NCBI GenBank assembly: GCA_016703945.1 | Contig: JADJBC010000002.1 | Span: 62,001-126,000, forward strand | Direction: 5' to 3' | DNA from: Candidatus Aalborgicola danicus | Lineage (GTDB): Bacteria; Pseudomonadota; Gammaproteobacteria; Burkholderiales; Burkholderiaceae_C | DNA length: 64,000 nucleotides | In this document: positions 60,768 through 64,000 of the stretch, in pieces | How the letters are laid out: each line of letters begins with the position of its first letter | How positions within the stretch are numbered: position 1 is the first letter of the stretch | The notes under the pieces: model-generated | What the model was told of the DNA's origin: nothing | What the model saw: only the letters and a program-made list of their open reading frames with translations | Databases searched by the model: none | Translations under genes and position numbers: made by a program

Positions 60768-61591
60768 CGCAGCAACTTTCATCTGAATGGCGCGGCTGGA
60801 TTTCAGAAAACATCGCCCGTGGCTGCACGGACAGTTCCATAGTCGCGTCCATAGTACATGCCGGCATCGATCCCGCACTGGCACGCGCTGCAATAGTCAC
60901 TCTGCGCCTTCCCGGCCACCCCCCATTGGACAATTTGTCGTCACAGTTTCACACCGGCAATTCCATTTGGACACAAGACCATCAGGTTCAGGTTGTGATG
61001 CGGGTTTCGAAGCCCTGCGTTGCCGTGGTGAACAACGTCCTGACACCCGAGGAGTGCGACGAATTGATACGACTATCGCGAATCAAACTCAAACGTTCCA
61101 CGATCGTTGATCCATTGTCCGGTGAATACAGAGTGATTGAAGACCGTTCCAGCAGCGGAACCTTTTTTGCGCTCAACGAGAATGACTTCATCAGCAGGTT
61201 GGACCGCAGGATTTCTGAAGTGGTGAATTGGCCTGCTGAAAACGGCGAAGGACTTCAAATCTTGAACTATCAGATCGGCGGCGAGTACAAAGCGCATTTT
61301 GACTACTTCCCGCCCGATGACCCTGGTAGTCAACCCCATTTGAATAATGGCGGGCAGCGCGTCAGCACCCTCGTCGTTTACCTCAATGACGTGGATGACG
61401 GTGGTGAAACGGTTTTTCCAAGAATTAACTTGTCGGTGTGCCCCAGAAAAGGCAGTGCGGTTTACTTTGAGTACTGCAATGCGACGGGAGAAGTCGACCC
61501 CATGACGCTACACGGCGGCGCACCGGTTCGCGCTGGTGAAAAGTGGATTGCCACCAAATGGATGCGGCAATCCAGATACGGTGGCAATTGA
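60764..61591 (+). CDS. Prolyl 4-hydroxylase-type 2-oxoglutarate/Fe(II) dioxygenase
   Basis: A 275-residue protein. A TTG start at 60764, right after AAGGAGAG, overlaps the hydrolase stop. Iron ligands are in HFDYFPP (HxD) and LHGGAPV, and the 2-oxoglutarate Lys/Arg is in GEKWIATKWMR. ILNYQIGGEYKAHFDYF and STLVVYLNDVDDGGETVFP are family hallmarks. Bacterial members hydroxylate prolines in proteins such as EF-Tu. An N-terminal helical region of about 90 residues is of unknown role. Confidence 0.9.
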   Translation: MTQQLSSEWRGWISENIARGCTDSSIVASIVHAGIDPALARAAIVTLRLPGHPPLDNLSSQFHTGNSIWTQDHQVQVVMRVSKPCVAVVNNVLTPEECDELIRLSRIKLKRSTIVDPLSGEYRVIEDRSSSGTFFALNENDFISRLDRRISEVVNWPAENGEGLQILNYQIGGEYKAHFDYFPPDDPGSQPHLNNGGQRVSTLVVYLNDVDDGGETVFPRINLSVCPRKGSAVYFEYCNATGEVDPMTLHGGAPVRAGEKWIATKWMRQSRYGGN

Positions 61592-61782
61592 CTTTATCAA
61601 GGCTCAATCGCGAAAATTCGCACTAACAATGGATGCTCCAATCTGTGTATGGCTACGGCGAAGTCTTTGAAGCCGATGCGTTTACCTCCAGCAGACATGC
61701 GTCTAGCAGACCGATGTAACATCCTTGTCATTCCCCACCTTAACCTTGGTTCCGGTGGGCATACTACAGAAAGCACTTTGAA

Positions 61783-62220
61783 ATGAAACACATTCTGGCG
61801 GCGACTTTTTCTGCATTGGTCATGTTGGTGAGCGGATGCGGCGGCGGCAGTAGTGATACACCCCCTGCCAGCGGCCCCACCACTCTCCAGATTTCCGACA
61901 CCAAAGTGGGAACAGGCGCTACCGCCGCGAACGGCAACACGGTAACTGTCAATTACACGGGGTGGCTTTATGACGCAACGGCCGCCAGTTTCCGCGGCAA
62001 ACAGTTTGACTCTTCAGTTGGCAAGGCACCGTTCAGTTTCAAGTTGGGTGTGGGGCAAGTGATTCAGGGCTGGGACCAAGGCGTTGTAGGCATGAAAGTC
62101 GGTGGAACCCGTACGCTGGTCATCCCCAGCGCACTGGGTTACGGCAGTGCTGGCGCGGGTGGCATCATTCCGGGCAACACTGCATTGGTGTTCACGGTGG
62201 ACTTGTTGGCAGTGCAGTAA
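61783..62220 (+). CDS. FKBP-type peptidyl-prolyl isomerase lipoprotein
   Basis: A 145-residue protein. The signal peptide ends in the lipobox LVSGC. The FKBP fold is seen in VTVNYTGWLYDATAASFRGKQFDSS, FSFKLGVGQVIQGWDQGVVGMKVGG and SALGYGSAGAGGIIPGNTALVF. It is attached to the envelope and should help fold periplasmic proteins. It is 191 bp after the hydroxylase and separate. Confidence 0.93.
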   Translation: MKHILAATFSALVMLVSGCGGGSSDTPPASGPTTLQISDTKVGTGATAANGNTVTVNYTGWLYDATAASFRGKQFDSSVGKAPFSFKLGVGQVIQGWDQGVVGMKVGGTRTLVIPSALGYGSAGAGGIIPGNTALVFTVDLLAVQ

Positions 62221-62264
62221 AAGAGTTGAAATTTTCATTGCAGCCGTTTTGATTGGAGTTTCAC

Positions 62265-62993
62265 ATGCGATACATCCTTGCAACCACGCCGCGAACCAAC
62301 ATACAAATGAACGGTCACTTGAAGGTGACAATTCGAGGGGCGGTTCTGCTCCTCGGCCTTATATGCATGGTGCCAGTGAAGGCACAGGTCGAGATCACCG
62401 ATCCGGCCCCTTCCCATCACTTTGGAAAAATTCCGCTCGGGGAAACCTATGCGACACAATATTTTTCCTTATTCAACCGAGGTAACACGCCGGTCACAGT
62501 GGGGCAAGTCAGTGTGGACGGCAACGAAGTAGTGGTTTGTATGGCGATCGGGTGTCCCACCATCGCGCCAAACGATTTTGTGGTCAGTACTGGCGTCGGT
62601 TGTAGTGGTTTGACACTGGCTCCGGGCGCTGGATGCTCGACCCTGATTAGCTTTGTCCCCACGGTCGCTGGCGATCGTGTTGCGCGCCTCGTGTTTCCCG
62701 TTTCCGACGGCAACACAACGACGCGTACCATTGCCGGGACCGGTGTGAGTCAACCTTTCGACTGCGTGCTGGATTGGGCTGAACAGCAGTTCAAAACCCT
62801 ATTGACAAACCCAACCCCTACATTTTTGATCTCGCCCTTTTATGCACGGTGTTACCAGGGTGGTTCAATTTGTCTCGGGGCGGACTCCGCGGTCCCGTCG
62901 TTTGCACCTGCCAGTGTTTACCTGTACCAGAATCAGACCCTGCAATCGCTGGGTTTCTTGAGTGATATTGCAACAATGGCCAAGTGCCAATAA
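62265..62993 (+). CDS. Secreted ASH-like domain protein with 'WAE' C-terminus
   Basis: A 242-residue protein starting at 62265 after GGAGTTTC. It has a late hydrophobic signal segment (GAVLLLGLICMVPVKAQ). Residues about 45-160 resemble an ASH/HYDIN-like immunoglobulin fold (LFNRGNTPVTVGQVSVDGN, LAPGAGCSTLISFVPT). The last ~75 residues (FDCVLDWAEQQFKTLL ... VYLYQNQTLQSLGFLSDIATMAKCQ) are the domain seen at 19.2 kb and 30.1 kb. Function is unknown. Confidence 0.72.
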   Translation: MRYILATTPRTNIQMNGHLKVTIRGAVLLLGLICMVPVKAQVEITDPAPSHHFGKIPLGETYATQYFSLFNRGNTPVTVGQVSVDGNEVVVCMAIGCPTIAPNDFVVSTGVGCSGLTLAPGAGCSTLISFVPTVAGDRVARLVFPVSDGNTTTRTIAGTGVSQPFDCVLDWAEQQFKTLLTNPTPTFLISPFYARCYQGGSICLGADSAVPSFAPASVYLYQNQTLQSLGFLSDIATMAKCQ

Positions 62994-63055
62994 CCTGGGC
63001 ATTCATCTGCCGAGATGCCCAACACACGCAGCCTATAATGGCCGCTCTCCGGCCG

Positions 63056-63142
63056 GCCCTGATGACGGAATAGGTAGACGTAACAGACTTAAAATCTGTG
63101 GACCGTAAGGTCGTGCCGGTTCGATTCCGGCTCGGGGCACCA
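63056..63142 (+). tRNA. tRNA-Leu (UAA)
   Basis: Acceptor GCCCTGA pairs with TCGGGGC (one G-U), the anticodon loop is CTTAAAA (anticodon TAA) in CAGA...TCTG, and a long variable arm, T-loop TTCGATT and CCA are present. A TATAAT box sits at 63034-63039. Confidence 0.95.
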
Positions 63143-63170
63143 CATCGCTTATCTGGTAAGCAGTGTCAAC

Positions 63171-63854
63171 TCACTCGCGCAGCAACAAAGGCAACAGTGC
63201 GGACGGAGCGTCGATCTCAGCGTGGGCTCCCCACGCGCGAACATCGGTTGTTTTACCCAAGTAACCGTACGTAGCAGCGACAGTTTTCATACCCGCCGCT
63301 AGCCCCGCCACAACATCCCGCTCGTCATCCCCAACATAAAGGCATTGAGTTGCCTGAATACCCATACGTCGTGCTGCCTCCAACAATGGCGCCGGGTGGG
63401 GCTTGGCATGGGGAGTGGTATCACCGCTGACAATGACCGCGGCATTGACAAACAAAGGCATTGCACGGGTCAAGGGAATCGTAAACCGCGATGACTTATT
63501 GGTGACCACTCCCCAAGGCAGTCGGCGTTGTTCCAATTGGGCAAGTAACTGCGGAACACCATCAAAAACAGTGGTTCGCGTCGTCATGCATTGTTCGTAA
63601 TTCGAAAAAAACTCTTCGCGTAACAACTCGAAATCAGGGTCGCTGGGCCCGAGTCCGAAGGCCACATCCAACATTCCTCTGGCTCCGGCGCCCGCCATCG
63701 GTCGGTACCGTTCCAGCGGTAAAGACGGCAAATTGCGAGCTACACGCATTTGGTCCGCAGCAGCACCAAGATCGGGCGCGCTGTCGATCAACGTTCCGTC
63801 GAGGTCAAACAATACGGCAGCAATATCCGCAAATTGCACGCGGTCTGCCTTCAT
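63171..63854 (-). CDS. gph: Phosphoglycolate phosphatase-like HAD hydrolase
   Basis: The start at 63854 (MKADRVQFADIAAVL) overlaps the ubiG stop. HAD motifs are LFDLDGTLIDSAPD, VVTNKSSRF, KPHPAPLLEAA and YVGDDERDVVAG, in the correct order. It is 227 residues long. It removes phosphoglycolate, and in this order it is the classical ubiG-gph pair of betaproteobacteria. Confidence 0.93.
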   Translation of the reverse strand: MKADRVQFADIAAVLFDLDGTLIDSAPDLGAAADQMRVARNLPSLPLERYRPMAGAGARGMLDVAFGLGPSDPDFELLREEFFSNYEQCMTTRTTVFDGVPQLLAQLEQRRLPWGVVTNKSSRFTIPLTRAMPLFVNAAVIVSGDTTPHAKPHPAPLLEAARRMGIQATQCLYVGDDERDVVAGLAAGMKTVAATYGYLGKTTDVRAWGAHAEIDAPSALLPLLLRE

Positions 63855-64000
63855 AGTGATTTTTGGGTCGCGAAGAGGTAGTTGACATCCGTATCTGCGC
63901 TCATCCAGTAACGCTTGGTGATGGGGTTGTATTGCATGCCACTGGTCTGCCGCAAATCCAAGCCTGATTGCCGGCAATAACCTGCCAACTCACTGGGGCG
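63851..64000 (-). CDS. ubiG: Ubiquinone O-methyltransferase UbiG, 3' part
   Basis: Only the last 49 codons are in the window. The end reads GMQYNPITKRYWMSADTDVNYLFATQK, the UbiG C-terminal signature. The stop overlaps the gph start by 4 bp. It methylates ubiquinone intermediates. Confidence 0.88.
   Translation of the reverse strand, partial: RPSELAGYCRQSGLDLRQTSGMQYNPITKRYWMSADTDVNYLFATQKSL

Overview
The window looks like a chromosome segment of a Burkholderiales bacterium, most likely Comamonadaceae close to Rhodoferax or Polaromonas. The grounds are the high-GC coding style, the gmk-rpoZ-spoT-greB order, a complete urtABCDE plus urease set, a 526-residue UrtB with a long periplasmic N-domain, and short dispersed repeats ending in a GGGGGCTA-type motif, typical of this family. 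The species call is an inference from gene content, not from a search.

Layout. 1-3.9 kb: a FtsX/LolE-type ABC exporter with a LolA-like periplasmic protein and an outer-membrane barrel. 5.1-12.6 kb: uric acid breakdown (uraH, a GntR regulator with a perfect palindromic operator, allantoinase puuE, a UraD-allantoate amidohydrolase fusion, an M20 peptidase, a purine permease) ending in the urease chaperone ureD. 12.6-18.3 kb, minus strand: the urea ABC importer urtABCDE with an attenuator-like terminator after urtA. 18.5-30.5 kb: an accessory stretch with secreted proteins, PaiB and OsmC proteins, an M48 peptidase and an electron-transfer set (ferredoxin, NrfD, multihaem cytochrome, unknown protein, hemerythrin). 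30.6-35.3 kb: a LuxR-type response regulator and a 1232-residue protein joining an NCS1 nucleobase permease to a histidine kinase and receiver. 35.5-40.9 kb: ureA-small ORF-ureB-ureC, an antisense Doc/AbrB toxin-antitoxin pair, then ureE-ureF-ureG, behind a sigma-54 type promoter. 40.9-51.3 kb: tRNA-Ser, hemW, rdgB, rph, a PP2C/kinase pair, yicC, gmk, rpoZ, spoT, greB, tRNA-Arg. 51.4-59.1 kb: an acyl-CoA carboxylase operon with a LiuR-like MerR regulator. 59.1-64 kb: a hydrolase/prolyl hydroxylase pair, an FKBP lipoprotein, a secreted protein, tRNA-Leu, gph and the end of ubiG.

How it fits together. Most of 5-41 kb is nitrogen scavenging: uric acid to allantoin to allantoate to ureidoglycolate, urea import, and urease with its nickel chaperones. 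The permease-kinase fusion lies beside ureA and divergent from it, and is the best candidate for a membrane sensor of a purine-derived or urea-like ligand.

Three short repeat families run through the window. Two of them lie in frame inside protein-coding genes. One has arms that differ between copies but still pair within each copy, resembling in behaviour the Rickettsia palindromic elements. Nine otherwise ordinary genes, including rpoZ, rph and rdgB, are each broken by one single-base indel, usually at a short run of one base. This points to sequencing errors rather than gene death.
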